This document shows positions 42,190 to 54,165 of a stretch of DNA of 64,000 nt, one piece after another (the first letter of the stretch is position 1; every line of letters starts with the position of its first letter). The notes under the pieces are model-generated. The model saw only the letters and a list, made by a program, of their open reading frames with translations. It did not search any database and had not been told where the DNA came from. The position numbers and the translations under genes were made by a program. The DNA lies in NCBI RefSeq assembly GCF_963678635.1, contig NC_087067.1, positions 11,889,716-11,953,715 on the forward strand, read 5' to 3'. This DNA comes from Symsagittifera roscoffensis (taxonomy: Eukaryota > Xenacoelomorpha > Acoela > Convolutidae).

Positions 42190-44279
42190 CAGGGGTGGAT
42201 CTAAAATTTCTCGATGGGGCATTTTCAAAAAAATTTCGAAAATTTTGCCGACCTTTTTTAGGTCGACCGAAATGAGTTTTCGAGCTCTCCCTAAGCCGCT
42301 GATTAATAGACTGATTAGAAATGAGACGACAAGAAATTAGATGACCCTAAAGAAACTGAATTTGTGGAAAACCAGTATTTACTCAGCCAAATATTAATTT
42401 GTCTGTAAATAAATTTCACGCAATTTGCTCGGAAGATATTGTCTCAAATGGACAAGCAGTTTTTACTCAGCCAAGAACAAAATTATGTCTGTAAACAAGT
42501 TTCACGCAATTTGCTCGCAACTTATTGTCTCGATTGGACAACCAGACAAGGTTAGATTAATAGATGACTGGTTAATAGACTCAAAAAGACTCTCAGTCTG
42601 GAGCCAAGCTTTCCCAATTAAGCCAATTATCTCACGATTTGTCAACAAAACTATCAGCTTCAAAAACACAACAGTCCAAATTAGCGGCAAAAGAAAGATT
42701 TACGCGCACAATAACACTCGTGGTGAATTGAAGCGCAGCGGAGCAAGCGGTCGCCAATCACCAAAGCTCCGTTTGAAGTTAGCTGTCACACCACTAGCAC
42801 CTTTTCTATGTTAGCACAGAACTGCATGAAGACCAAACACATTGAATCGGGATTTAGGAAATTAGACGACAAGCAAGTTAGACAACCAGAAAATAACGGA
42901 GTAAGGCAAGAACTCGTGGGAAACTTGTTTACAGACTTAAATTATCTTTTGGCTGAGTAAATACTGGTTGTCCAATCGAGACAATAATTTGCGAGCAAAT
43001 TGCGTGAAACTTGTTTACAGACATAATTTTTTTCTTGGCTGAGTAAAAACAGCTTGTCCATTTGAGACAATATCTTGCGAGCAAATTGTGTGAAATTTGT
43101 TTACAGACACAAATTAATATTTGGCTGAGTAAATACTGGTTGTCCGTAAATTCTGTTTCTTTACGGTCGTCTAATTTCTTGTCGTCTCATTTCTTAGGCA
43201 CCCACCGGATCAGATGCGGTGTTTTAGTGGTATCCGGTAATTAAGACAACAGCTGTTAAGACAACCGCTTTTAGTGGGACTGAAACGCTACGGATCTTGC
43301 TATCTATGTGCTTCCCTATAGTAACTTGTAACACTTTGGCTATAAAGAAAAAATTGAACATTTAAGCACGAATTTTGAACTTTGTAACGAATTGGCCCCC
43401 AATTTGCAAAAGGCAGCATGTAGTTAACAAGCCTGGCGTACGCTCCTCGTGGATTTGACCCCCTGCCGACCCGAAAGAAAAGCCCTTTTTGTACTAATTT
43501 GAGATATTCCTTTTTTGGCTGACTGACCCTAAATTTTCTAAAGGCGCCTTGGAACCTTTTCATTTAATACGTCCCAATTTCTTAATTTTGCAATTAAGGG
43601 TTACTCAATGTATAAATGCAGAGAATAAAACATTGATTTCGTTTGGATTATGCAATTCTGACCCCTTGTGCCGATTTTGAACGAGGCCTAACAGATAATG
43701 ATGGTAGTCATTTTTTTCTTGAGCTGTTTTTGGTCTGCTATTTCTTCTGGTCTCCTAATTCTTCTGTCAAGTCTGCGCCCTGTTTGCGAAATAAAATTGA
43801 ATAGTTAAGCAAACAATCTTTGTTTTTGGCCTACTCGGCTTAATTGTAAGTCGACTCAAAATTGTAGGCAAATTGTGCAGAAACTTCATTGGCCTATTCT
43901 AGCCCATCAAAATAGTTAATAATTTCGGTTCAAGATGTTGAAATTTTAATTTTTTGTAATTAAATAGAATAAGTAAATAGAATAAGTAAATAGATCTGCC
44001 TTGGGCGCCAAAGTTTACTACTTTTGAGAGAGAGCGTTGGCCAAAAAACCTGATTTTTTGCCAAAACTTAAAAAAAAAGGCTTTAAAACGCATTTTTTGG
44101 CCTGTTTTTTTTTCAATTTATTTTTGGTTTAAACAGGGTCTTTATGGCGAATTAGAGTGCTCATAAAATCAATTTGGTGGACCTAAGAAAAGGTCTACAA
44201 AAATCTCATTTCACTTTTTTTGAAAATCCGCCACCTCCCTCCCCCCCCCCTACTCGAGAAAAGCCTAGATCCACTCCCT
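42190..44279. mobile_element. Possible non-autonomous DNA transposon (hAT-like ends)
   Basis: The left end reads caggggtggatctaaaattt, and the right end on the other strand reads agggagtggatctaggcttt, giving short imperfect terminal inverted repeats. CAGGGG(C/T)GGATCTA-type ends are common among hAT-group elements. No transposase frame lies inside. I could not see a convincing 8-bp target duplication. The interior carries the foldback described next. Confidence 0.35.
42317..43196. repeat. Foldback with inverted arms of about 230-245 bp
   Basis: Arms at about 42317-42546 and 42950-43196 are inverted copies: taagaaatgagacgacaag at the outer ends, then matching blocks gtatttactcagcca and acgcaatttgctcg. 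Each arm itself contains two subrepeats of the tttactcagcca ... tgtctgtaaa ... aatttgctcg ... tattgtctc module. The central 400 bp has no recognisable protein despite an open frame at 42425-42814. Confidence 0.8.
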
Positions 44280-45762
44280 ATATTTGGTCTTCATAATTAA
44301 CCATGTAAAAGCACTCGTTGCTCCGTAAATTTGATTTTGTCAAAAAAATCAACCCGAACATAGATATTCTTCTTTTTTTTGGAAATCTGAACACATTCTA
44401 CACACGAATTCTTTCATTGCATCTGTGAGGCAGAGTATTCTCAGAAATAGCATATGTGAGAATAGTAAATTCCTTGCTTTATGCAGGGGCGGTTCTAGGA
44501 TTTTAATCAATTATAATGTGAGTTTATGTCCGGGTGGCTTTCTCATAGAGTAATTTTGGATGAGGATCACCGTCTGTTGGTCACGCTATCTTATTTTGGG
44601 CCGGATAGATTCGTGCAACTTCTTTGTCTAATACCGATCCTAATCTTGCTTTTGTATTTCCGAGTCTCAATAGATCTAGTATGTACTGATATTGTTGCGA
44701 GGTTGGACGAGAGGAAGAGCAACTGCTTTCATAGTGAAATTTATTCTTCTCTGGCTGAAACTATAAATAAATTTAGCCTTAAAAATTATTGTAAGTTTCA
44801 TTCATGGATCATGATTGGTTAATTCCATTTATTTTACAATGATAAGTATCAAGAATAAAATTGGATATATAAGATACTTGTTTTGAACTGGTTTCAAATA
44901 GGTTAAATTGATTTCTGCATTTTTGTTTCATAATCGGTTATCGTCCATTATAATCGATTACCTTCGAATTTTATGGAGACAGACCATGAAAATCCATTCT
45001 AATCTATTAATTTTATTTTTGGAACGTCATTGCGACTGGTGTATGTTGTGTTGAAAGATCGAAAACTGTACTCAAAATACGTAAATTCGAAATACGTAAA
45101 ATACGTGTCCAGCTGTTTATACAAATCCGATAAATAATTAGACGTGTCTTTTAAAGGGCTCAAAACTGTTGACATAGCCACATGAAGTGTCGAATCAATC
45201 AGGCAGTTTCCTGCCCTAAATGACTTGTTTCGTAGAAATATCCCCCTAGCCACGGATTATTTTTGAAACTGATATCGTGGAAAATATGTATTTAAAAAAA
45301 CGCGCAGAACATTGCTTGAGAATATTTTCGATATGAGGATCTTATTAACCTTGCTTGAGATTTATTGATATATAAGGATCGTGTCAACCAAAAAGGGGGC
45401 AATTTCGATAAACCTTATGCAATAAAGGGGCCAAAACCAATATTTTTGTATCTTGAGCTGATATGTTTGCATTCTAGACTGATTAACTATTTTAGCCAAT
45501 CAAAATGGAGGAATACGGCCAAGCATTCCAATCAGCAATTCCAGGAGACAACAAAATTCAGCCGAAATTAGTTTCAGTTTTGTCGAAATTAATTTCAAAG
45601 TTACTTGGGCCGTTTAACAGTAAATACCCTGCATGAATAAACAAATGAGTTAGTTTTCACCCCACGGTAAAACTGACTTTTTGGCTATCAAAAAAAATTA
45701 TTTATTCAAAATTTGGGAGAATATATCTTCCTGAACTACACAAAGCGGACTTCGATAATATT
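44280..45762. other. AT-rich intergenic DNA
   Basis: No gene seen. A second hAT-like end, gcaggggcggttctagg, occurs at about 44484 without a visible partner. Confidence 0.35.
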
Positions 45763-45944
45763 TGAAAGAAAGAAAGAAAGAAAGAATTTATTTCTCTAGT
45801 CAGCATTAAATACAACATTGAATATATTTATAATTTAAGTTAAATGATGCGACTTAGAGAGGATAGACAACGGGACCTAAAGGTCCTCCAGGGTCTACCC
45901 TTAAGTTGTTCAAACATAAAGATTTAACACTAATATTTAATGAA

Positions 45945-46200
45945 AAAAAAAAAAAAACGAAATTTGAAAAAAAAAAAAAAAAAAAAAAAGTTTTGAAGTA
46001 GGTTTTCTTCCGTAAGTTAAGATTTTTTGTTGGCGTTACTGAAAGAGCCCATCAACTTTAACTTAAGACAACCAGGTTCACGGTCGCAGGTGAGTTTTAA
46101 AATAATTTTTAAGAAAAATAATTTTTTTTCTTTTTTCTCTTCTTTTCCCCTTCTCCTTTCCTTTTCTTCTTTTTTTTTTTTTTTTTACTAAGTGTTTAAT
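45945..46200. repeat. Homopolymer and polypyrimidine tracts in the LINE 3' UTR
   Basis: Two poly-A runs at about 45947-45988 (plus strand) and a T/C-rich stretch at 46125-46188 with an 18-T run. They are likely slippage products, and assembly here may be unreliable. Confidence 0.8.
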
Positions 46201-46355
46201 ATTTTTCGAAAAATCGTAAAAATGGCCATATCTCCTGAACTACAAGGATTTAGAGCTTCATATTTTAGCACGAGAATCGGAAGCTAGAGCAGTTGCCTGG
46301 TAGCATTTAACCAACGATAATCATTTTAAAGAAAAAAGGAAAAAGGGAAAAAGTA

Positions 46356-49316
46356 CTACAAATCGTAGATAAGTTTTGTTAGTTCGTCGTTTTGCAACAA
46401 AAATGTATTTTTGAAATTATGGTAAAACACTTTTACTTTTGTCTCAGAAAAACTTTCAATATTTTCAGGAATTATATTTTGCAGTCTCAATAAGTTAAAA
46501 AGCTTGCAAGCACGATATCGGATAGAAAAACGTTCAAATCTTTTCTTGCAAAGAGGTTCTAATAGTAAATTGTATTTTGAGTTTCTTGTTTGTCTCTGCC
46601 GATTATTAAAAACAAACAAATTGTTAAGGAAACTCTCTGAATGAAAGGAATTAATTGAGCGCAGAACAAATTTGAGCAATTCGTATACATGCAATTCGAA
46701 AACCGATAGAAAATTGTATTTAAGAAAAATGTCATTACAGGAGTACATTTTCTTTCGAAAGAACATAAATTTAATTATTTTCTTTTGTAAAAGAAATAAA
46801 CACTCCAGTGAACTTCGACTGCAGCAACCGTAAATCAGAATTCCGTATTGTATTATAGGAACAACATTACTTCTGTAGTATTCTAGTAATTGTGAAAGCG
46901 GCACGTAATGCCTCAGTTTTGATATAATACCACATTGTTTACCGAGTCTCATTTTAACATTATTAATATGAGTTTGATAAGATAACTTACAATCTATATA
47001 AATTCCTAGATATTTGCATACGGGTTTTAGTATAATGTTAGAAGAATTAAGCTTGAAGCGATAATTGGAAGCACTTTTTATATTCATTTGATTTGTTTTA
47101 TCACTATTAACTATTAACTTGTTGGCGAGAAGCCAACGATCCAGCTTGCCAATATCTTCTCTAATTTGAGTTATTTGGCAACCAATTGCCGTCAGGTTGG
47201 TGTCATCTGCAAACAGTGTTACTTCAACTGATTTGCATGCTGATGGAAGGTCATTTACGTAAATTAGGAAAAGCAAAGGTCCCAGTATCGAGCCTTGAGG
47301 AACACCGCATGTTATTTTCTTCCAATCAGAGAATTGTCCATTTACTAAAACTCGTTGAGTCCGTTCAAATAAGTAGGTCTGAAACCACCGGTTACAATTT
47401 CCTCTTATACCATAAGATTCCAGTTTATTTAGTAGTATTTGATGATCGAGAGTATCAAAGGCTTTCCTAAGATCCAAGAAAAAACTATAAATTTCATTTG
47501 TATGACTTCTCATTCTTAGATTTTCTGTCAATTCAGCTACTGCATCTATTGTACTATGTTTGGTTCTAAAGCCGAATTGTTTGTTGTATAAAAGGGATAA
47601 ATTTTCAAAGTAAGAATATAATCTGTTGTGCATTGCGCGTTCATAGATTTTGCTCCAAACTATTAGTAAAGAAATTGGCCGATAGTTGTTTTCATCTCGC
47701 CGCGATTTTTCTTTGTGGATTGGAACAATTTTGGCTTTACGAAGTTCGGAAGGGAAAACACCTTTAGAAAAAGACGCATTAATAAGTATTGTTAATAAAG
47801 GAGCAACAGCATTTTTAGAAGATTTGACAATTAAGTTACTGACGTAATCATCCCCAGATGTCGATTTATCGTCCAATTGAGAGATGATTTGGTGTATTTC
47901 TGGTTCTGTTACCTTAAAAAGAAACATGGAGTGATTTAATTTGGGTAAGCATGGTGGATCTATTTTAGGCAACTCTTTTTTCAAATTCTCTCCAATGTTA
48001 GTGAAGAAATCATTGAATTTGTCAGCAATATCTTTATTAGATGGATTTTCTTGGACTTGAAGGCATGAATCTAGAACAGGAATATTTGATTGGGCTAAGT
48101 TCTTACAATTTAATTCATTGAGTAACTTATATGTTTGTCTTGAGTCTCCAATGCAATGTCTAAATTTATTCATGTAATGTGTTCTTTTCTTGCATTTAAC
48201 GGCGTTTTCAAACTTTTGTCTTTGTTTTTTAAAATTCACTAGGGTTTCTGGATTTTCAGGATTATTTTTCCATCTTCGATGGGCTGCATTGCGCTTATTT
48301 CGCAGATTTTTAAGATCATTGTTGAACCATGGTGGCTGAGTTTTGCTTCTTGGTGAAATTGCCTTTAGCGGAGCGAATTTGTCTAGGACATTTTCAAAGA
48401 TACATTTGAATAAATTAAAAGACTCACTGGGATCTTCGGTACCCATGAGAATTTCTTCCTGTTCACTTAACACACGCTGTAATTCATTTTCAAATTCTCT
48501 ACATTTTGAAGCCTTCCTCAGAAAAGATGTATCACGGAATGTTATCGATATATCTTTTTTACATTGCTTTATTGACCAATCTAAGAGGATTGGATAGTGG
48601 TCTGATATAGTTTCTTGTTCTAACACCGTGGAATTGGGATTTGCAATATTTTGATAGATGAAGTGATCTAAACAAGTTGATGTTGTTAATGATACACGAG
48701 TAGGTTCTGATGCAAAATACTCAAACCCATTCGAGTTTATAGCGTTCAGGTAATTAATGGTGAGTTGATTTTCTTGCAGTGTATTTATATTGAAATCGCC
48801 ACATACAATGAAAGGGTCAGAATGTGTGCTATTATCTTCAAGAAACTGTTCAAGTTTGTCAGTAAAGAGTAACTTGTTTATTCTTGGTGGATTGTAGATG
48901 ACGGCTATTTTTAATTTGTAATTGTTTTTTTCGACCTCCGCGAATAAAGCCTCTTCAAATGTGACATCTCGTTGTTTCAGTAAATTACAGTTTTTATGTA
49001 CCTGAACCATCACTCCTCCTCCTCTCATGCCATTTCGATTTTGCATAAGGCATTGGTTATAACCATTTATCAGGTAAATTTTACCTTCATCTGTTTCATT
49101 TAGCCATGTTTCGCTTAAACAAATTATATCAGGTGGAGACTCAAGACTTAAAATAAGTGCTTCCAATTTTTCATAGTGTGGTTTTAAAGACATGATATTT
49201 AGGTGTAGCACAGAAAAATTAAAGAAATCCGCTTTATGACCAGATTGATTATTATAACAGGTAATTTGGGATAATTCATTATTAAGCACAATTGAGGGAT
49301 TCACATTATCAGTCAC
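46356..49316 (-). CDS. LINE ORF2: endonuclease and reverse transcriptase
   Basis: This frame of 986 codons is uninterrupted. The apurinic-type endonuclease spans about residues 30-250: H-L-N-I-M-S-L (Asn40), C-L-S-E-T-W-L (Glu69), V-C-G-D-F-N-I, C-L-D-H-F and S-D-H-Y-P. Reverse transcriptase covers about 480-800: K-I-V-P-I-H-K, N-Y-R-P-I-S-L-L, F-L-D-L-R-K-A-F-D, G-V-P-Q-G-S-I-L-G-P-L-L-F and the active site F-A-D-D-T-N near 700. The tail includes the Y-G-I-L-I-Y-G-type block followed by L-Q-K-K-I-I-K, common in CR1/L2/Daphne-group LINEs. All catalytic residues look present, so the protein may be active. It nicks target DNA and primes cDNA synthesis there. Its start overlaps the end of ORF1 by 8 bp in another frame, which suggests translational coupling or reinitiation. 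Confidence 0.9.
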   Translation of the reverse strand: MTDNVNPSIVLNNELSQITCYNNQSGHKADFFNFSVLHLNIMSLKPHYEKLEALILSLESPPDIICLSETWLNETDEGKIYLINGYNQCLMQNRNGMRGGGVMVQVHKNCNLLKQRDVTFEEALFAEVEKNNYKLKIAVIYNPPRINKLLFTDKLEQFLEDNSTHSDPFIVCGDFNINTLQENQLTINYLNAINSNGFEYFASEPTRVSLTTSTCLDHFIYQNIANPNSTVLEQETISDHYPILLDWSIKQCKKDISITFRDTSFLRKASKCREFENELQRVLSEQEEILMGTEDPSESFNLFKCIFENVLDKFAPLKAISPRSKTQPPWFNNDLKNLRNKRNAAHRRWKNNPENPETLVNFKKQRQKFENAVKCKKRTHYMNKFRHCIGDSRQTYKLLNELNCKNLAQSNIPVLDSCLQVQENPSNKDIADKFNDFFTNIGENLKKELPKIDPPCLPKLNHSMFLFKVTEPEIHQIISQLDDKSTSGDDYVSNLIVKSSKNAVAPLLTILINASFSKGVFPSELRKAKIVPIHKEKSRRDENNYRPISLLIVWSKIYERAMHNRLYSYFENLSLLYNKQFGFRTKHSTIDAVAELTENLRMRSHTNEIYSFFLDLRKAFDTLDHQILLNKLESYGIRGNCNRWFQTYLFERTQRVLVNGQFSDWKKITCGVPQGSILGPLLFLIYVNDLPSACKSVEVTLFADDTNLTAIGCQITQIREDIGKLDRWLLANKLIVNSDKTNQMNIKSASNYRFKLNSSNIILKPVCKYLGIYIDCKLSYQTHINNVKMRLGKQCGIISKLRHYVPLSQLLEYYRSNVVPIIQYGILIYGCCSRSSLECLFLLQKKIIKFMFFRKKMYSCNDIFLKYNFLSVFELHVYELLKFVLRSINSFHSESFLNNLFVFNNRQRQTRNSKYNLLLEPLCKKRFERFSIRYRACKLFNLLRLQNIIPENIESFSETKVKVFYHNFKNTFLLQNDELTKLIYDL

Positions 49317-50190
49317 GAAAACAATTCATGGTGTCATTGAAACTGTAACCAAGATCTGATGCAGCATGGAAAATATTTTGATATCTATACACTTGATCAT
49401 GATTTTGGAAAGTGTATAAAATCATGCCCTCTCTGGTCCATGTTGATGCGATGCGCTTGTCAGTTTTCATAAGCTTCAGAAACTTCACTCGTGCTCTGGT
49501 GATGTCTTCAAATACTTTAACATTTTCAGTGGAAGGCTTGTCTCGCAAGGTTTTTTTTTTCCTCATAATTTCCACTTTGGCTATGCGCCTGGAGAACTTC
49601 ACAATGATAGGGCGGGCTGCTACATTTTTGGCTGGTAATCGATGAGCAATTGAAATATCGCCTTCCTCTACCTTTGCATTAATCTCCTTAGAGATGGATA
49701 TAATCTTCTTGATTGTCTCTTCAGGCTGCTCTCTACTAGTTTCGTTTATTCCCAGTACTCGAATATTGTCACGTCTGTTGTATGTTTCCTGCTGTTCAGT
49801 CTCGCACAGGGTCCTTAAGGTACTTCTGAGTTCGCTGTTTTTCATTTCGTCGTTAAGCTCTTCGCAAATTTCTTTCTTAAGGTTTGCGCATTCGGCTCTT
49901 ATTGCATTTCCTATGACTGTCTGCAATTCGTTCTTCAAATCAAGTTTTAGTTTTTCCAGAATTTTTGGGAGTGCTGTGTTGATGGCATTTTCGACAGCTT
50001 CTTCTATGTCAATACTCTGCTTCTTACTTTCTTGCTCGTTTAATGGACTCATAACTTCATTTGGTCTCTTCGGGTTTGATAATGATTTTGGTATCGGAGT
50101 CTGATCTTGGTATCTCAGGTTCGGTAGATTTGCTTCCTCGGATACCTCAAGCTGTTCATCATTTCCAATTGGTTGATTTGCGTTAGACAT
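49309..50190 (-). CDS. LINE ORF1: coiled-coil RNA-binding protein
   Basis: This frame has 293 codons. An acidic/Pro N-terminus is followed by a long coiled coil (about residues 60-135, Leu/Glu/Lys-rich). Next comes a folded domain starting Y-N-R-R-D-N-I-R-V-L-G-I, with A-H-R-L-P near 185 and P-I-I-V-K-F-S-R-R near 195. That layout (coiled coil, RRM-like, C-terminal domain) is the L1-ORF1/transposase_22-like type found in many LINEs. It would coat the element RNA. It begins with ATG and overlaps ORF2 by 8 bp. Confidence 0.8.
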   Translation of the reverse strand: MSNANQPIGNDEQLEVSEEANLPNLRYQDQTPIPKSLSNPKRPNEVMSPLNEQESKKQSIDIEEAVENAINTALPKILEKLKLDLKNELQTVIGNAIRAECANLKKEICEELNDEMKNSELRSTLRTLCETEQQETYNRRDNIRVLGINETSREQPEETIKKIISISKEINAKVEEGDISIAHRLPAKNVAARPIIVKFSRRIAKVEIMRKKKTLRDKPSTENVKVFEDITRARVKFLKLMKTDKRIASTWTREGMILYTFQNHDQVYRYQNIFHAASDLGYSFNDTMNCFRD

Positions 50191-50415
50191 CTCTGTCTCT
50201 GAAACTATTTAATAAGTTTATCACAACAATTGAGTCGATCAATCCGTTACTTTTGGCGTAACTTTTGATCAAATAATAGATCCTTGTAACTATTTAACCC
50301 CACCCTCCTCCCCAGGGGGTGTTAGATTCGTTCCATTCGTTCCACATTCGTTCCATTAGGTAGCAAGGGGTGAGATCCCGACTAACTAAAGGAGACAAAA
50401 CTGACCTTTGTTAGT

Positions 50416-53400
50416 GCAAAAACTGGCAGCTTACCCGTACCCAGGGGATTTTCTGTGCAAGATCTGAAATTCTTTATTTCTTACATAAGTTGATTCTCAG
50501 ATCTGAAATTCTTTATTTCAGATCTTGATAAGACTTTACAAATTTCAGATCTGAAATTTGCATCTGAAATGGAAAACTTCAGGTTTGAAATAACCTTGAA
50601 AAACAAATTTCAGATCTGAAATTATATCTGAAATAGATTTTTTCAGATCTGAAATAACCAAGAAAAAGAAAATTTCAGACCTGAAATTAGATATGAAATG
50701 ACCAATCCTTAGAGTATCCAAGCGTTATTTAAACATTTCACAACCTATTTCAAATCTGATGTTTAGATCTGAAAAAGATTATTTCAGATCTGTTTTAGAA
50801 AATTTATTTGGTATGGGTTCTATTTCTTAAACAAAGTTGGTGCAATTGTTTTTTTTGTCCATTTTTTTTTTGTCCGGATCATTATTCCGAATTGCGAAGA
50901 AAAGGGCGGACTGTTTATGTTTGAGGTGTTTTTTATCAGTCAAATTTCCATCTCTTAACTAAGCGATTTCACCATTTGTCTTTCACCATTGACTTTCAAA
51001 AAAAATTTTTTTTTTGTAAACTGACAGTTAACTACTACTGAAAAACTTATATGATATAAAAATCCGGGGCCTGCTTGGTGCGGTTTTTTTAATCAAGCTT
51101 ATTTCGAATATTGAACTAAGCGTTTTTGACGAATATTTTTTTGTAGCATTCGAAAAATATTCTTTTCCTGAGCTCAAATTTAAAACCATTAAATATATAG
51201 ATCAAACAATTCGGGTAATTAATTATGGTACCTGATTTGGCGTTGAAAACAAAAAGGAAAGAAACTAAAACAACCGAATACAAAATTCCCCCCATTTTCA
51301 ATGGTCGAAACAAAAAGCTCATTAGTTTCCGTTTTTTGCAAATGATCTAGCCAATTTCTGGGAGTCAAAAAGAACTTTGTTTCAGTACTTTGTTTAGTAC
51401 TTTGTTTGGTGAACAAGCACTCGTTTCTACATGAAAAATCTACTAGTTGATATTGGAATCTGAACTGGAGACTTGAATAAAGGTTTTATATTGCTTAACC
51501 TGATGAAAATTTTGAAAACTATTGCGTAATAGAGATGATACTGGGGGACTGACTATTCTCATGCGCGAAAAGCAAACTACAGTAAGCGTTTCAAACCATC
51601 AGATTCTGTTCTTTTTGCCGTTCTGACTGGACAAAATTGTACTGTTTTCAACTGAAAATCGAAAGAATAAAAAAAACTTGCTTTCTTTTGATAATTTTCT
51701 GAATAATCATATCTTATTGGCTGATATTGTATTTGGCTTATTCGGCTCTTCGTGCATGAGCCGCTCTCGTCCAATACTTATTTTGTTTTATGAAATCTGT
51801 TCTTGAAATATTTTTACGCTTGCGATTAGCAAGCGTCATCTAACTGGAGTATAGACTTTTTCGAGTTAACCTTTAGATTACCAGAATCATTTGAATCACT
51901 TGTATCTTGGTTCATAATGAACTCAATTTTAATTGCGTTCCCGGCTAAAATTTGTTTCGGTCTGTTTCTAATGACTTAAAAACCTAATTTTGGGTCATTC
52001 CAGGGAACCAAAACTTCAACACTGCCATCTGCATTTTTCATATTGTTTGTATTTTTACCAATCGGTTGGTTTGTTGACATTTCATTTTTTTTCATCAGAA
52101 AAGTATATCCAAGTTCGTGCTTGTCTTGAGGCTTGTGCTTATCTCTTGTGCGCCTGTAAACTCCCTTAGAGTCTATTTTTACTTGACCCCTGTGTTTGCA
52201 GCCTACGAGAAAATTTGATCCACATTTTTGATTTTTTTTTGTTTTCTAAAGGCGCAAAAATTGGCAGCATACCCGTAACCAGGGGATTTTCTGTGCAAGA
52301 TCTGAAATTCTTTATTTCTTACATAAGTTGATTCTCAGATCTGAAATTCTTTATTTCAGATCTTGATAAGACTTTACAAATTTCAGATCTGAAATTTGCA
52401 TCTGAAATGGAAAACTTCAGGTTTGAAATAACCTTGAAAAACAAATTTCAGATCTGAAAATATATCTGAAATAGATTTTTTCAGATCTGAAATAACCAAG
52501 AAAAAGAAAATTTCAGACCTGAAATTAGATATGAAAAGACCAATCCTTAGAGTATCCAAGCGTTATTTAAACATTTCACAACCTATTTCAAATCTGATAT
52601 TTAGATCTGAAAAAGATTATTTCAGATCTGTTTTAGAAAATTTATTTGGTATGGGTTCTATTTCTTAAACAAAGTTGGTGCAATTGTTTTTTTTTGTCCA
52701 TTTTTTTTGTCCGGATCATTATTCCGAATTGCGAAGAAAAGGGCTTACTGTTTATGTTTGAGGTGTTTTTTATCAGTCAAATTTCCATCTCTTAACTAAG
52801 CGATTTTGCCAATTTTTTTTATGTAATTTGAAATATACCTTTGTCTTTCACCATTGACTTTCAAAAAAAATTTTTTTTTTGTAAACTGACAGTTAACTAC
52901 TACTGAAAAACTTATTTGATATAAAAATCCGGGGCCTGCTTGGTGCGGTTTTTTTAATCAAGCTTATTTCGAATATTGAACTAAGCGTTTTTGACGAATA
53001 TTTTTTTGTAGCATTCGAAAAATATTCTTTTCCTGAGCTCAAATTTAAAACCATTAAATATATAGATCAAACAATTCGGGTAATTAATTATGGTACCTGA
53101 TTTGGCGTTGAAAACAAAAAGGAAAGAAACTAAAACAACCGAATACAAAATTCCCCCCATTTTCAATGGTCGAAACAAAAAGCTCATTAGTTTCCGTTTT
53201 TTGCAAATGATCTAGCCAATTTCTGGGAGTCAAAAAGAACTTTGTTTCAGTACTTTGTTTAGTACTTTGTTTGGTGAACAAGCACTCGTTTCTAAATGAA
53301 AAATCTACTAGTTGATATTGGAATCTGAACTGGAGACTTGAATAAAGGTTTTATATTGCTTAACCTGATGAAAATTTTGAAAACTATTGCGTAATAGAGA

Positions 53401-54165
53401 TGATACTGGGGGACTGACTATTCTCATGCGCGAAAAGCAAACTACAGTAAGCGTTTCAAACCATCAGATTCTGCTCTTTTTGCCGTTCTGACTGGACAAA
53501 ATTGTACTGTTTTCAACTGAAAATCGAAAGAATAAAAAAAACTTGCTTCTTTTGATAATTTTCTGAATAATCATATCTTATTGGCTGATATTGTATTTGG
53601 CTTATTCGGCTCTTCGTGCATGAGCCGCTCTCGTCCAATACTTATTTTGTTTTATGAAATCTGTTCTTGAAATATTTTTACGCTTGCGATTAGCAAGCGT
53701 CATCTAACTGGAGTATAGACTTTTTTCGAGTTAACCTTTAGATTAACAGAATCATTTGAATCACTTGTATCTTGGTTCATAATGAACTCAATTTTAATTG
53801 CGTTCCCGGCTAACTTGTATCTTGGTTCATAATGAACTCAATTTTAATTGCGTTCCCGGCTAAAATTTGTTTCGGTCTGTTTCTAATGACTTAAAAACCT
53901 AATTTTGGGTCGTTCCAAGGGAACCAAAACTTCAACACTGCCATCTGCATTTTTCATATTGTTTGTATTTTTACCAATCGGTTTGTTGACATTTCATTTT
54001 TTTTTCATCAGAAAAGTATATCCAAGTTCGTGCTTGTCTTGAGGCTTGTGCTTATCTCTTGTGCGCCTGTAAACTCCCTTAGAGTCTATTTTTACTTGAC
54101 CCCTGTGTTTGCAGCCTACGAGAAAGTTTGATCCACATTTTTGATTTTTTTTGTTTTCTAAAAAA
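50416..54165. repeat. 1.84-kb direct tandem duplication
   Basis: Copy 1 is 50416-52252 and copy 2 is 52253-54165, nearly identical. Copy 2 has an extra roughly 30-bp insertion near 52808 and an internal duplication of about 55 bp (cttgtatcttggttcataatg at 53765 and 53814). Both include the palindrome cluster. No coding potential was recognised; the paired minus-strand frames at 51116-51416 and 52981-53281 are simply the same repeat. Confidence 0.9.
50455..50800. repeat. Cluster of TTTCAGATCTGAAA palindromes
   Basis: The motif ttcagatctgaaa recurs in full or partial form about a dozen times, mixed with single half-sites (atctgaaat). Perfect long palindromes occur at 50540-50559 (20 bp) and 50606-50623 (18 bp). 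The same cluster is repeated at about 52292-52640. Confidence 0.85.

Larger units (their letters stand above)
45763..50340 (-). mobile_element. LINE (CR1/L2-group non-LTR retrotransposon), apparently full length
   Basis: Read on the minus strand: a 5' UTR of roughly 150 bp, ORF1 at 50190-49309, ORF2 at 49316-46356, then a 3' UTR of about 590 bp with an AATAAA-type signal close to a terminal (ttct)n tract (45764-45785, gaaagaaag on the plus strand). Both ORFs are free of stops. The 5' boundary is approximate and no target-site duplication was identified. Confidence 0.8.

Noticed and set aside
42425-42814. 130-codon frame between foldback arms
   Set aside because: It begins inside an arm, contains no recognisable transposase residues and is likely fortuitous.
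51116-53281. Paired frames of 65-68 codons on the minus strand
   Set aside because: They are identical because they lie in the 1.84-kb duplication; composition is that of AT-rich non-coding DNA.
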